The notes below the pieces were generated by a model, which saw only the letters and a list, made by a program, of their open reading frames with translations, was not told the origin of the DNA and did no database searches. The translations under genes were made by a program, and so were the position numbers. Below are positions 22,664 through 30,895 of a stretch of 40,439 nt of DNA, one piece after another (the first letter of the stretch is position 1; every line of letters starts with the position of its first letter). Source of the DNA: Candidatus Pacearchaeota archaeon (lineage in GTDB: Archaea > Nanobdellota > Nanobdellia > Pacearchaeales > GW2011-AR1); contig JAFCEO010000011.1 in the NCBI GenBank assembly GCA_017609085.1, positions 1-40,439 on the forward strand, given 5' to 3'.

Positions 22664-24087
22664 TTTAACACCTTCCAATATCCGCCTTTGTCTGGACCGA
22701 CTCTTTTCAATATACCTAAAGATTTTAATTTAGCAATGTTCTTATCAATTGCAGTTTCACTTATTCTTAAAATCTTAGACATCTCTCTTTTAGTAATGTT
22801 TGGCTTTTCAAAAACAATCAAGAGTATCTTTATTTGGCTTTCTACCAACTTACTACCAACCTTTTCTACCAACTTACTACCAACTTTCTTAGAAAGCATA
22901 TTCAGTAATCTTTCTCTTGGAGTTTTTAATTTCTCTCTTAATAATCTTAAAATTTCTTCTGTTTTTTCTGGGAACTTTTCTGGGAACTTTGTTTTTCTTT
23001 TGAAAACAACCCTGAACCAGTCAGAAGTAATTTCAAATTTTACATCAGGAACCAACCTCTTAATCCTCTTGATTCCAGAGCCAACTTTTTCTATATACCC
23101 CAACCTATGAACCAAATCAAACAATATGGGGTTTCTTGCGACACTTACATTTCCAAGCTCTTTTTCATCAAACAATAATCTCCCGGGATTTGATATCTCC
23201 AGCCTGTCAGGATAAATATCAACCTGAACTCTTCCCTGAATGAAATAGTCCCTATGCACCATTGCATTAATTAAAGATTCCCTTAATGCTTCTTCAGGAA
23301 TCTCTAAATTTTCCTCTCTTTTTATCCCTTTAATCTCAATGTTCTTACTCAAAAATATAAGAATATACTTCATAACATTCTCGTAATTGCTGACAAAATC
23401 ATCATAGAATTCCTTGATGTCCATAACATCCGCCTTGTCAGGAGTTCTGTACAGAACAGCGGCAACTCCGCCGTTTAGGAAAAATTTCTTTAAATTTCTG
23501 CAAAAAAATAACACTCCTGCATTGTTTAATTTGCCATTCGTAATAAGATTCAGATTTTTTAATATATGCTCTCTGCCCAAATCTTTTGAAATCTTTGCTC
23601 TTTCAATGAACAATTCAAAGGTGTTTTCATTAAAATCCTCTTCAAACTTAAAGTCATTATTTGCTTTTTTGTCAAATATTATTAGATCTTCCCTCTGGAA
23701 GAAATCTCTAAGCTCCTCCCTATTCAATAAAACAGAACTTGCTCCCTGTCTTATGTAGCAATGTCCATTAACAAAATAAGGCTTATCCTTTCCTTCTGAA
23801 ACAAACACAATCACTAAATTATCTATCTGTTCAATTTTTACATTTAAAGAGGGTTCCATGTTTTTAGCAATGTCTTGTATCTTTGATTTGTCCCTGTTAG
23901 AGAGATTATATCCTTTAATAATTCCATTATCTTTAACACCTAAAATTATTTTGCCACCAGAAGAATTAGTAAATGCACATATATCTTTTCCTATAGAAGA
24001 GGATAATGACTCTTTAAACTCCAATGTATATCCTTCCCCTGTTTCAATTAATTCTAATAACTCTTTCTTATCCATATTCCCAACCAT
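22660..24087 (-). CDS. AlbA_2 / ATPase regulator of the COG2865 type, inserted in the methyltransferase
   Basis: 475 residues: an AlbA_2 (Schlafen-AlbA-like) domain (about 10-135: GYTLEFKESLSSSIGKDICAF, GGKIILGVKDNG), a histidine-kinase-like ATPase domain (about 255-380: ALRESLINAMVHRDYF, DRLEISNPGRL, VGSGIKRIKRL) and a C-terminal winged helix (about 415-475: ITKREMSKILRISETAIDKN). Such proteins often sit in restriction-modification loci, with proposed regulatory or nucleic-acid roles. The linker has tandem repeats (KFPE x2, KVGSKLVE x2). Its start overlaps the end of the methyltransferase half and its stop overlaps the start of the recognition half. The ATG at 24075 (MDKKELLELIE) is an alternative, more family-like start. 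Confidence 0.88.
   Translation of the reverse strand: MVGNMDKKELLELIETGEGYTLEFKESLSSSIGKDICAFTNSSGGKIILGVKDNGIIKGYNLSNRDKSKIQDIAKNMEPSLNVKIEQIDNLVIVFVSEGKDKPYFVNGHCYIRQGASSVLLNREELRDFFQREDLIIFDKKANNDFKFEEDFNENTFELFIERAKISKDLGREHILKNLNLITNGKLNNAGVLFFCRNLKKFFLNGGVAAVLYRTPDKADVMDIKEFYDDFVSNYENVMKYILIFLSKNIEIKGIKREENLEIPEEALRESLINAMVHRDYFIQGRVQVDIYPDRLEISNPGRLLFDEKELGNVSVARNPILFDLVHRLGYIEKVGSGIKRIKRLVPDVKFEITSDWFRVVFKRKTKFPEKFPEKTEEILRLLREKLKTPRERLLNMLSKKVGSKLVEKVGSKLVESQIKILLIVFEKPNITKREMSKILRISETAIDKNIAKLKSLGILKRVGPDKGGYWKVLK
22841..22888. repeat. 24-bp in-frame tandem repeat in the COG2865 gene
   Basis: TCTACCAACTTACTACCAAC is present at 22841-22860 and 22865-22884 (24-bp period), coding KVGSKLVE twice. 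A second, 12-bp tandem repeat (TCTGGGAACTTT at 22967-22978 and 22979-22990) codes KFPE twice. Both lie between the ATPase and winged-helix domains and keep frame, so copy-number changes would alter only the linker length. Confidence 0.85.
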
Positions 24088-26818
24088 CCTCCAGCAAATC
24101 TTCTTGTAGAATAGGAAAAACCCTATAATCGTCTGTTTTTACAACATTTTTTACTAATTCAGTAATCCCTTCTCCTCTAATTTTGACTTTAACATTTTCA
24201 ATTTCAATAAGGTTTTTAGCATTGATCACTTCTTCAAATGGCTTTTTAAACATGACAAACTTTGCAGTATGGTTTAGCATAGGCCAGTTATTGCTATTTT
24301 CAGAAACTTTTAATCCATGAATTGTTTTTTCTTCTTCAAATTTTGGAGCACCGAAAAGAGCAATAATTGTATTAACATCTGCATGGGCAAAGCTTCTTTT
24401 TGGGTTGTCATAGATTGCTATAATTGGCACATACTTTAGTAAAAACTCCTGCAAATTTTTACCATAACCAACATCAAGCCAAGAGTTAGAAGTAATAAAG
24501 CAGAATGTTCCTTTTTCATTCAATAATCCAAGGCCATGGAAATAGAAGTAGATATAGTAATCACTTTTCTTGTCTATTTTATCAACAACAGGAAAAATAT
24601 TTCTTACAGATTTAATCAATTTTTCTTTGTATTCTCTTCTGTCTTCCAAACTCACTTCTACTTTCAACTTATTTGGTGGGGAAATCATTTCCTGCCTTAC
24701 ATAAGGAGGATTACCAATCACAATATCAAAACCGCCTTTGTCTGCGAAAACTTCGGCAAAGTCAATGTCCCAGACAAATGGTTTCTTCTCAGGATCTTTT
24801 AGAAGTTTTTTGATTTTCTTTAAATTTTCAATTTCTTTTTTATCTTCTTCAATTTGCTTTTCAATTTTCTCTAATTCTTCTTTTTCTTTTTTGATGTTTT
24901 TTGCATTTATATTTATCTGTGTTCCAAATAATCCTGTTTGTCTTTCTTTCTTTTTTTCAGTATTTTCCAAAACCTCAACATCAGTTTCTAAGCTCTCAAT
25001 CCTTTCATCAATGATTTCTTCAAAAAGTCTGATTTCTTCAGCTCTAACTTCTTCAGGGATTTTGAATTTGGCAGTAGGATCATTTATGAAGTATTTTCTT
25101 TTTTCTTGTTTTAAGTTGTCTAGCTTCTTTTTCAGATGAGGCTTCAAATCATTGGTTCTTATGTTAAAACTTATCCCGCCTATCTCCTGCACAAGAGAAT
25201 CTCCAATCCTTAAATTGAGGTTTAAATTAGGAAGCAAAGGATGTTTTCTTAGTTCTTCTTTCTTGAATTCAGTTTCAACAATCAACTGCAGCCACAATCT
25301 TAGTTCTGCTGCATGAATAGCCCAAGGCATTACATCAACACCATAAAGAGAATATTGGATAATTTTGTTTTTCAACTCGAAATCTGTTAAATTCCTTTTT
25401 GTGTGCTTATACACCATCGTATAAAGCTCAGCAAGAACATTCAACAAGCCAACTAAAAATGCACCAGAACCACAAGCAGGATCTACAGCAGATAAGTTAT
25501 CCAAAACCTCTTCTAATCTATACCACAGCTTTTCTTTATCAAACCACTTCTCGATTTTCTCTTTTTCTTCAGGCAAATCAAAAACTAAATGATAAATTCT
25601 TTCTTTTGGAACTTCTGGTAAGTGTTTTGACAAATATTCAACTATTGCCCTTCTGCACATGAAGTCAACTTCAACTCTTGGTGTGTAAAATATACCTAAA
25701 TCATTCCTGTCATATATTTCTTCAGCCACATTTGCTAATGATTCATAAACATAACCAATCATCTGGGGATCTACTGCTACTTCTTGGTCAAGAGGCATGT
25801 CTTCCTTAATTGTGAAGTTGTACTTCTCAAAAAAGTCAAAAACTTTCTGGAACAATTTATCAGTTATTTTTATTTTCAAATCATCTAATTCATTTTGCCT
25901 AAACAAACCACCATTTAAATAAGGAGAGTTGGATATTACTTTTTTGACCTCTTCTGGCAATCCAGTTATTTCACTTGAACGGTTGTTAAATGCCTTGAAG
26001 AAGATTTCCTTTAGCCAGACATCATAAAATGCATCTTCTCTTTTGAAAACGCCTTTTTTCTTATTTTTGTCTTTTTTGTATTCTGTCCAGAACCAGTCCA
26101 TAAATTTGGCATTACCAAGCCAACTTTTCTTTGATATAAAGTAAATAAACATTATTCTGTTTAGAAATTGCAAAGTAAACTCATGAGCTTCTTTTCTAGG
26201 TATTTTCTGCTTGTCTAATTCTTTTCTTAAAGTAAAGAATATGTTTTTGTAATCTTCAAAAAATGCTTCAGTTACCCTTTCAACACTAAATGCTTTGTTC
26301 CATTTTCTCCACACATCACGCCAGGTATTTTCTTTTTCAAAATAGATGTTTGATAAAGTTTCAATAACTGTATAATGTTCTTTTTTATCAATCAGCTCCT
26401 CTTTATTTATTATAAGTTTTGTTAGTTTGAGTTTGTGTTTTCCTGTTTCAACTTTTTCACGTTTTGGGAATACAAAAATTACTTCTGAGTAATCTACTGA
26501 AAAAATTAATAAAAAATGTAAGTATTGCTTATCAAAAGTTGTTGTAACTGACCTAATAAAAGAAGGAGTTAATGTCTTTGCTTCAATCAGGAAAACAGGT
26601 AGTTTTTCATCAAAACTGAGAATAGCATATATCTCTTTAATCCTCTGTACATCTTCTTTTTTGAAATCAAATTCTTCTTTTTTTCTTTTGTATGAGGCAT
26701 CAAATATAATATCGCTAGGATAGTTAAAGAGTTTGAATAAGCCAAAAATATCTTCTGCAGATTTAAGCTTACCAATATATTCTCGTATTTCTCTCTTTAA
26801 TGTAATATTGTTTTTCAT
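24068..26818 (-). CDS. DNA N6-adenine methyltransferase, catalytic half (COG1002/type IIG-like)
   Basis: 916 residues. The N-terminal part has LPVFLIEAKT with D70, E79 and K81, possibly a PD-(D/E)XK nuclease site as in type IIG enzymes. The helical connector (about 160-370) leads to IGYVYESLANV and GIFYTPRVEVDFMCRRA. SAM motif I is VDPACGSGAFLVG (445-457) and catalytic motif IV is NPPY (703-706). A coiled coil covers about 640-675. The protein ends at GWEYG just where homologues enter the target-recognition domain, which is encoded separately 1.4 kb downstream beyond the COG2865 gene. First gene of the upstream island operon; no convincing TATA box directly before it. Confidence 0.88.
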   Translation of the reverse strand: MKNNITLKREIREYIGKLKSAEDIFGLFKLFNYPSDIIFDASYKRKKEEFDFKKEDVQRIKEIYAILSFDEKLPVFLIEAKTLTPSFIRSVTTTFDKQYLHFLLIFSVDYSEVIFVFPKREKVETGKHKLKLTKLIINKEELIDKKEHYTVIETLSNIYFEKENTWRDVWRKWNKAFSVERVTEAFFEDYKNIFFTLRKELDKQKIPRKEAHEFTLQFLNRIMFIYFISKKSWLGNAKFMDWFWTEYKKDKNKKKGVFKREDAFYDVWLKEIFFKAFNNRSSEITGLPEEVKKVISNSPYLNGGLFRQNELDDLKIKITDKLFQKVFDFFEKYNFTIKEDMPLDQEVAVDPQMIGYVYESLANVAEEIYDRNDLGIFYTPRVEVDFMCRRAIVEYLSKHLPEVPKERIYHLVFDLPEEKEKIEKWFDKEKLWYRLEEVLDNLSAVDPACGSGAFLVGLLNVLAELYTMVYKHTKRNLTDFELKNKIIQYSLYGVDVMPWAIHAAELRLWLQLIVETEFKKEELRKHPLLPNLNLNLRIGDSLVQEIGGISFNIRTNDLKPHLKKKLDNLKQEKRKYFINDPTAKFKIPEEVRAEEIRLFEEIIDERIESLETDVEVLENTEKKKERQTGLFGTQININAKNIKKEKEELEKIEKQIEEDKKEIENLKKIKKLLKDPEKKPFVWDIDFAEVFADKGGFDIVIGNPPYVRQEMISPPNKLKVEVSLEDRREYKEKLIKSVRNIFPVVDKIDKKSDYYIYFYFHGLGLLNEKGTFCFITSNSWLDVGYGKNLQEFLLKYVPIIAIYDNPKRSFAHADVNTIIALFGAPKFEEEKTIHGLKVSENSNNWPMLNHTAKFVMFKKPFEEVINAKNLIEIENVKVKIRGEGITELVKNVVKTDDYRVFPILQEDLLEDGWEYG

Positions 26819-27067
26819 TTCCTACTTTTACCAATCTCCTTTGTAGCTTTTTCTGGATTTTTCATTCACAAAGCTTCATCCTTAGCACGGAGTCCGCGAT
26901 GAACCCCATAACAAAAGTAGTAGAAAGAGAACTTAATAAAATTTTTGAATCTGTTAGTGGTAAGTGGGTTAAAATCTACAATACGATAAAATAAAGCCCA
27001 AGACTTCAAACCAAGAACAACTAGCAAAAATTATACACTAAGATTATTTTACTTCTTATTTACTGTA

Positions 27068-27214
27068 ATGCTTTACAATTTGTGGGTTCTTACTAATATT
27101 GTTGTTGGAGTTAAGCTCTATGGCAAAGTTCCTGATAAGCCTTTGATTACTGCTAAAAGGTTTAGTATTATTTTGTATAAGGTTCAGTTGGAAATTTTAG
27201 ACCCGGGAGGATAA
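27068..27214 (+). CDS. Small hypothetical ORF
   Basis: 48 codons from an ATG, with protein-like composition (NIVVGVKLYGKVPDKP, AKRFSIILYKVQ) but no recognised family. It is one of three short plus-strand ORFs in the 26819-27630 stretch, which holds no large gene; the others are 31 codons from 26899 and the holin-like ORF at 27271. Treated as a possible remnant of a mobile element. Confidence 0.3.
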   Translation: MLYNLWVLTNIVVGVKLYGKVPDKPLITAKRFSIILYKVQLEILDPGG

Positions 27215-27270
27215 TTTTTATAAATAATATCATCTTCTACCTCCTTAAAGTAAATATTAGGGAGGTCAAA

Positions 27271-27444
27271 ATGGCTAAATCTATTTTCAGCTCCAAAACC
27301 TTCTGGGTTAATTTAGGTGTAGCAGTAATTCTAGGACTATTTGGTGTAGAAATTGGCGTAGATCCGCAAATGGAGTTGTTTTTAGTAGGGCTAGTAAACA
27401 TAGTTTTAAGGATTGTTACTAAAGAACCTGTTAGGATAAGATAA
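27271..27444 (+). CDS. Small holin-like membrane protein
   Basis: 57 residues: MAKSIFSSKTFWVNLGVAVI, a hydrophobic segment, a short polar turn (EIGVDPQ), a second hydrophobic segment and the end VNIVLRIVTKEPVRIR. The FSSKTFWVN start and VNIVLR-VTKEP end resemble small holin-like proteins of phages and plasmids. A strong GGGAGGT ribosome binding site ends six bases before the ATG, unlike the leaderless pattern of many neighbours, which fits a foreign origin. It lies next to the defence island, so it could be a virus remnant. Confidence 0.55.
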   Translation: MAKSIFSSKTFWVNLGVAVILGLFGVEIGVDPQMELFLVGLVNIVLRIVTKEPVRIR

Positions 27445-27630
27445 ATTCATTTTTCCACTAACTATTAAAATCGTGGTATCTGAGAGATAGAAATTTTGAT
27501 TGAGTAAATTAACAACTTGAAAGTTGATAGTAATTGAAAATATTGATGTTGCAGATGATATTGACAAGATAAATAAAAACTTTATCAATAAAATTTATAA
27601 TCTTTCTCAAATTTTTTATTTTAAATTAAA

Positions 27631-28575
27631 ATGGTGAAAGTAGCTTTAGTTAAGGGAAATTCAAGATATAAAAATATTATTAACTCTATGAATTTAATTA
27701 AACAATATATAGAAAGAACAATAAAAAATAGAAGTAAAATAGTTATCAAGCCAAATTGCGTTTCTGATAGCAATCAAAATGCCTCCACACATCTTGATGC
27801 ACTTAAAGCAGTCCTTGAATTTATTACACAATATACTAATAAAAAAATAACAATTGCAGAAGGTTCTGCTTATCAAACCAAAACAGCATTTAAGAACTTC
27901 AACTATTACTCTTTGAAAGAAAATTATAATCTAAATTTTATAGACTTAAACAGCGATAAATTTGAAGAAATTTCTTGTTATGACAAAAATTTTCGCTCTT
28001 TGAAATTAGGAATAGCAAAAACAATGTTAAATGCAGATTGTATAATCTCCTTAACTTTGCCAAAAACCCATGATTCAGCTATTGCCACTTTTGGAATTAA
28101 AAATGTTGCCGTAGGCTCTCTTATCAAGAAAACCCTTTTTCCGTACAGAATACCTGTCAGATTACTAAGAAAAATTGTTAATAGAGTTGCTTCGATAAGA
28201 AACGATAAAACAAAAATTCATCAAGGACCTAAAGCAATAAATAAAAATATTTTTGAAATCTACAAAAAAATTAAGCCAGACATTTCTATTATAGACGCTT
28301 TTTATGCTATGGAGGGAAATGGCCCCATTGATGGCTCTCTTGTAAAAATGAAACTTGCTATTTCGTCAACAAATGCCCTTGCTGCAGATATGGTTGCATG
28401 CAAACTTATAGGTCTAAATCCTGAAGATGTGGGTTATCTTTACTATTGTATGAAATATGAAAATCTTAAAATGGACGATATAAAAATTCTTGGAAATACA
28501 ACAATTGAAAATGAAAAAAAGAAGTTTAAGCTTCATGTTACTTTTCCAGAACAGATTAAGTGGAAATTAATTTAA
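27631..28575 (+). CDS. DUF362 family protein
   Basis: 314 residues. Recognised from KIVIKPNCVSDSNQNASTHL, SLTLPKTHDSAIATFGIKNV and ALAADMVACKLIGLNPEDVGYL, all typical of DUF362. Many family members have ferredoxin domains; none is present here. The biochemical role is not established, and the neighbours give no hint. No TATA or ribosome binding site is obvious before the ATG except a run of AT bases. Confidence 0.85.
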   Translation: MVKVALVKGNSRYKNIINSMNLIKQYIERTIKNRSKIVIKPNCVSDSNQNASTHLDALKAVLEFITQYTNKKITIAEGSAYQTKTAFKNFNYYSLKENYNLNFIDLNSDKFEEISCYDKNFRSLKLGIAKTMLNADCIISLTLPKTHDSAIATFGIKNVAVGSLIKKTLFPYRIPVRLLRKIVNRVASIRNDKTKIHQGPKAINKNIFEIYKKIKPDISIIDAFYAMEGNGPIDGSLVKMKLAISSTNALAADMVACKLIGLNPEDVGYLYYCMKYENLKMDDIKILGNTTIENEKKKFKLHVTFPEQIKWKLI

Positions 28576-28583
28576 TTTCCCTA

Positions 28584-28601
28584 TACCGAAAATCTTATAT
28601 A
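28584..28601 (+). promoter_or_regulatory. BRE/TATA promoter of a candidate ncRNA
   Basis: ACCGAAAATCTTATATA: a CCGAAA-type BRE followed by a TATA box at about 28594-28601. The expected start, 24-27 bases after the TATA centre, falls at 28622-28625. That is exactly where the paired structure of the downstream RNA begins. No ORF starts there. Confidence 0.65.
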
Positions 28602-28622
28602 CCCTTTTCTCTTGGTTTCTAA

Positions 28623-28691
28623 AAGACAGGAGGAATCAGTGTTTACAGTTTGACACTTCGGTGTCTGCTGTTCGCTGACTTGTTCTGTCTT
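28623..28691 (+). ncRNA. Candidate structured small RNA, family unknown
   Basis: A single long imperfect hairpin. P1 is AAGACAG (28623-28629) with CTGTCTT (28685-28691). A symmetric 6x6 internal loop follows (GAGGAA / CTTGTT). P2 is TCAGTG with CGCTGA (28636-28641 / 28673-28678), P3 ACAG with CTGT, and P4 GACAC-TTCG-GTGTC with a stable UUCG tetraloop. The AT-poor content stands out from its surroundings, and a BRE/TATA box is correctly placed. The 6x6 loop looks like an H/ACA guide pocket, but no ANA box follows P1 and no kink-turn is evident. Independent tRNA-Leu promoter sequence follows. Confidence 0.6.
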
Positions 28692-28753
28692 ATTTCTATT
28701 AAGATTATTTAGATTAACAAGATTTTTATACTCTTTTTCTTATCCTAAACTAA

Positions 28754-28862
28754 GCAGGGGTAGCGAAGTGGTCAAACGCGCGGGACTCAAGAGCTAAATT
28801 GTACAAAATCTTAGAAATCCCGTCTCTTAGTGAGTTCCCAGGTTCGAATCCTGGCCCCTGCA
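28754..28862 (+). tRNA. tRNA-Leu (CAA), intron-containing
   Basis: Acceptor GCAGGGG/CCCCTGC, discriminator A, no CCA. T-arm CCAGG-TTCGAAT-CCTGG and a long variable arm (GTCTCTTAGTGAGTT region) make it type II. The anticodon stem CGGGA/TCCCG encloses CTCAAG, giving anticodon CAA, followed by an insert of about 25 bases after position 37, the canonical intron site. A TATA-like TTTTTATACT lies about 30 bases upstream. Confidence 0.92.
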
Positions 28863-28885
28863 TGAATTTTTAAAATATCCATAAA

Positions 28886-29410
28886 ATGATGAAAAGAAAA
28901 AAAACAGAACAAACATTTCAGAAGATAAAAAGAAAAGCGAGAAGAACTCTTAACAGAAAATTTGAAAAAGAAAAAAGAACTTATGTAGTAGACACTTCTG
29001 CCATTATAAACAAATTTTTACCTAAATTATTTGATAAAGGTTTGAAGGGAAAAATTATTATTCCTAATGCCGTTATGGCAGAACTAGAAAATCTCGCAAA
29101 CAAAGGTAATGAAGCAGGTTTCGTAGGGCTGGAAGAAGTGGCTTCTTTACATCAATTAAAGAAAAAATATTCTTTTTCCCTTACTTTTACAGGCGCAAGA
29201 CCCGAAGAGAAGCATATTAAATATGCCAAATCAGGAGAGATAGATGCTTTAATTCGTGAAATTGCAGAGAAAAATAAAGCCATTCTAATAACAGCTGATT
29301 TGGTACAAGCAAAATCTGCTCAAGCTTATGGTTTAAATGTTTTGTTTTTAAAACCAAGATTTATCAAAAAGAAAAAAAGTTTTTTCTCATTTTTGAAAAG
29401 AAGAAAATAA
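28886..29410 (+). CDS. PIN domain protein
   Basis: 174 residues: a basic N-terminal extension (about 1-30), then a PIN nuclease domain with YVVDTSAIINK (first Asp), PNAVMAELENLA (Glu), KSGEIDALIREIAEKN (acidic pair) and AILITADLVQAKSAQAYG (late Asp), and a very basic tail (KKKKSFFSFLKRRK). It resembles the PIN part of the archaeal PIN-ATPase-KH proteins (COG1855), but the ATPase and KH parts are absent. It may process or bind RNA. Confidence 0.85.
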   Translation: MMKRKKTEQTFQKIKRKARRTLNRKFEKEKRTYVVDTSAIINKFLPKLFDKGLKGKIIIPNAVMAELENLANKGNEAGFVGLEEVASLHQLKKKYSFSLTFTGARPEEKHIKYAKSGEIDALIREIAEKNKAILITADLVQAKSAQAYGLNVLFLKPRFIKKKKSFFSFLKRRK

Positions 29411-29456
29411 TCTCAATTAACATTTCAGGTTTTGCTATAATCTTTAAAAAATTTAA

Positions 29457-29732
29457 TTAACCTAGACTCAAAAACCCTTTCTGTAAAAGTAAAATACCTG
29501 ATATGATAAATAAAAACTTTGGCAAACTTATAAATAAAGCCAGCATCAAAACTATGGCGGCTAAAATATCAAAGCCACTCGCTATACTTTTTGTTATTAC
29601 AAAAGAGCCTTTTGCTAAAAGCACAACTATAAAAAAAATTATAACTCCTTGAGGTATATTAAGTCCAAATGAAAGAGAAAAAATTATAAAAGCAGCTGCT
29701 AAATCAAAAATTCCTAAAATTTTTACCAACAT
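29457..29732 (-). CDS. Small membrane protein, unknown function
   Basis: 91 residues with three or four hydrophobic segments (about 7-22, 28-43, 53-70, 72-88) and very few charges. No family recognised. It is convergent with the PIN gene and has no same-strand partner nearby. Amino-acid composition and intact frame make a real gene likely. Confidence 0.6.
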   Translation of the reverse strand: MLVKILGIFDLAAAFIIFSLSFGLNIPQGVIIFFIVVLLAKGSFVITKSIASGFDILAAIVLMLALFISLPKFLFIISGILLLQKGFLSLG

Positions 29733-29776
29733 AAGGCTTTAATATACACAATATTTTTAAAATTATGTGTTATGAT

Positions 29777-29851
29777 GCCCGAGTAGCTCAGTCTGGATAG
29801 AGCGATTGCCTCCTAAGCAATAGGTCGTAGGTTCAAATCCTACCTCGGGCG
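29777..29851 (+). tRNA. tRNA-Arg (CCU)
   Basis: Acceptor GCCCGAG/CTCGGGC, discriminator G. D-arm GCTC-AGTCTGGATA-GAGC, anticodon stem ATTGC/GCAAT with loop CTCCTAA (anticodon CCT, reads AGG) and T-arm GTAGG-TTCAAAT-CCTAC. No intron, no CCA. 75 bases. Confidence 0.97.
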
Positions 29852-29908
29852 TGACTTTTGAGAAGATAATCGCAAGATTTATTAAACCTCTCTCTATTGA
29901 AAATTTAT

Positions 29909-29979
29909 GCGCGGGTAGTTTAGTGGCAGAATCTCGGCCTTCCAAGCCGATGACCCGGGTTCAAATCCCGGCCCGCGCA
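29909..29979 (+). tRNA. tRNA-Gly (UCC)
   Basis: Acceptor GCGCGGG/CCCGCGC, discriminator A. Anticodon stem TCGGC/GCCGA with loop CTTCCAA (anticodon TCC, reads GGA) and T-arm CCGGG-TTCAAAT-CCCGG. No intron, no CCA. TATA-like ATTTATTAAA lies about 25 bases upstream. secF starts 15 bases after its end. Confidence 0.97.
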
Positions 29980-29994
29980 TTTATTATTCATAAA

Positions 29995-30894
29995 ATGGCA
30001 CAAGAAAAACAAGAAAAAAGGAATTTTAGTAGATGGTATGATAAAAATTACAAACTTCTCTTAATTATTCCTTTTATTCTACTTATAATAAGTTTAGGTT
30101 ATATATTTTATTTCTATTCCCAGCACCATGATATAATAAAAAAAGATATTTCATTAACAGGTGGAACAGCAATAACTATCTATAGCGTAGAAGACATAGA
30201 ATCTTTAAAAAATGAATTAAGTAAAAAACTAGAAGATTTTTCTGTTCGCGAAATTTTTAACTTAAGGACAAGAAAGCAGGAGGCCTTTGTTGTCCAAACT
30301 ACTTCACCCCCAGAAGAAACAAAAAAAATACTTGAAGATTATTTAGGTTATGAGTTAACTGAAGAAAATTCAAGTGTAGAATTTACAGGTTCTTCTCTTA
30401 GCAAGAATTTTTATAAGCAATTAAGATTTGCCATAGTTCTCGCTTTTATTTTTATGGCCTTTGTAGTTTTTATAATATTTAGGACTTTTATTCCTAGTTT
30501 AGCAGTGGTATTTAGTGCATTTTCAGATATTGTTATGACTCTCGCTTTGGTTGATTTTTTGGGATGGAAACTCTCATCTGCAGGAATTGTGGCTTTTTTA
30601 ATGTTAATAGGTTATAGTGTAGACACAGACATCATGTTAACTTCCCGCATGCTTAAAAGAAAAGAAGAAACTGTTAACTCCCGTATTTACTCTGCATTTA
30701 AGACTGGAATAGTTATGACTCTAACTTCTTTAGCTGCGATTATTACAGCTTTGATTATAACTTCAGGATTTTCTGAAATATTAAAGCAAATATTTTCTAT
30801 ATTAGCAATCGGCTTGTCTTTTGATATCTTGAATACTTGGTTGACAAATGCTTCAATATTAAAATTGTATGTTGAAAAAAAAGGAGGCATATAA
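29995..30894 (+). CDS. secF: Protein translocase subunit SecF
   Basis: Membrane partner of SecD assisting Sec-dependent export. 299 residues from the ATG at 29995; longer open frame upstream overlaps tRNA-Gly and is rejected. First membrane helix at about 22-42, an extracytoplasmic domain (KKDISLTGGTAITIYSVEDI), then five C-terminal helices with LVDFLGWKLSSAGIVAFLML and IGYSVDTDIMLTSRMLKR, the SecF signature. Order secF-secD is usual in archaea. Confidence 0.94.
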   Translation: MAQEKQEKRNFSRWYDKNYKLLLIIPFILLIISLGYIFYFYSQHHDIIKKDISLTGGTAITIYSVEDIESLKNELSKKLEDFSVREIFNLRTRKQEAFVVQTTSPPEETKKILEDYLGYELTEENSSVEFTGSSLSKNFYKQLRFAIVLAFIFMAFVVFIIFRTFIPSLAVVFSAFSDIVMTLALVDFLGWKLSSAGIVAFLMLIGYSVDTDIMLTSRMLKRKEETVNSRIYSAFKTGIVMTLTSLAAIITALIITSGFSEILKQIFSILAIGLSFDILNTWLTNASILKLYVEKKGGI

Positions 30895-30895
30895 A

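Noticed and set aside
27522-27637. Open frame reading VIENIDVADDIDKINKNF
   Set aside because: No start codon of its own, overlaps the DUF362 start; could be a remnant but cannot be supported.
28623-28691. Assigning the hairpin RNA to the H/ACA family
   Set aside because: The pocket-like loop is present, but no ANA box follows the lower stem and no kink-turn is seen.
29851-29994. Open frame extending secF upstream by 48 codons
   Set aside because: It overlaps the tRNA-Gly gene and has no family-like residues; the ATG at 29995 gives the normal SecF start.
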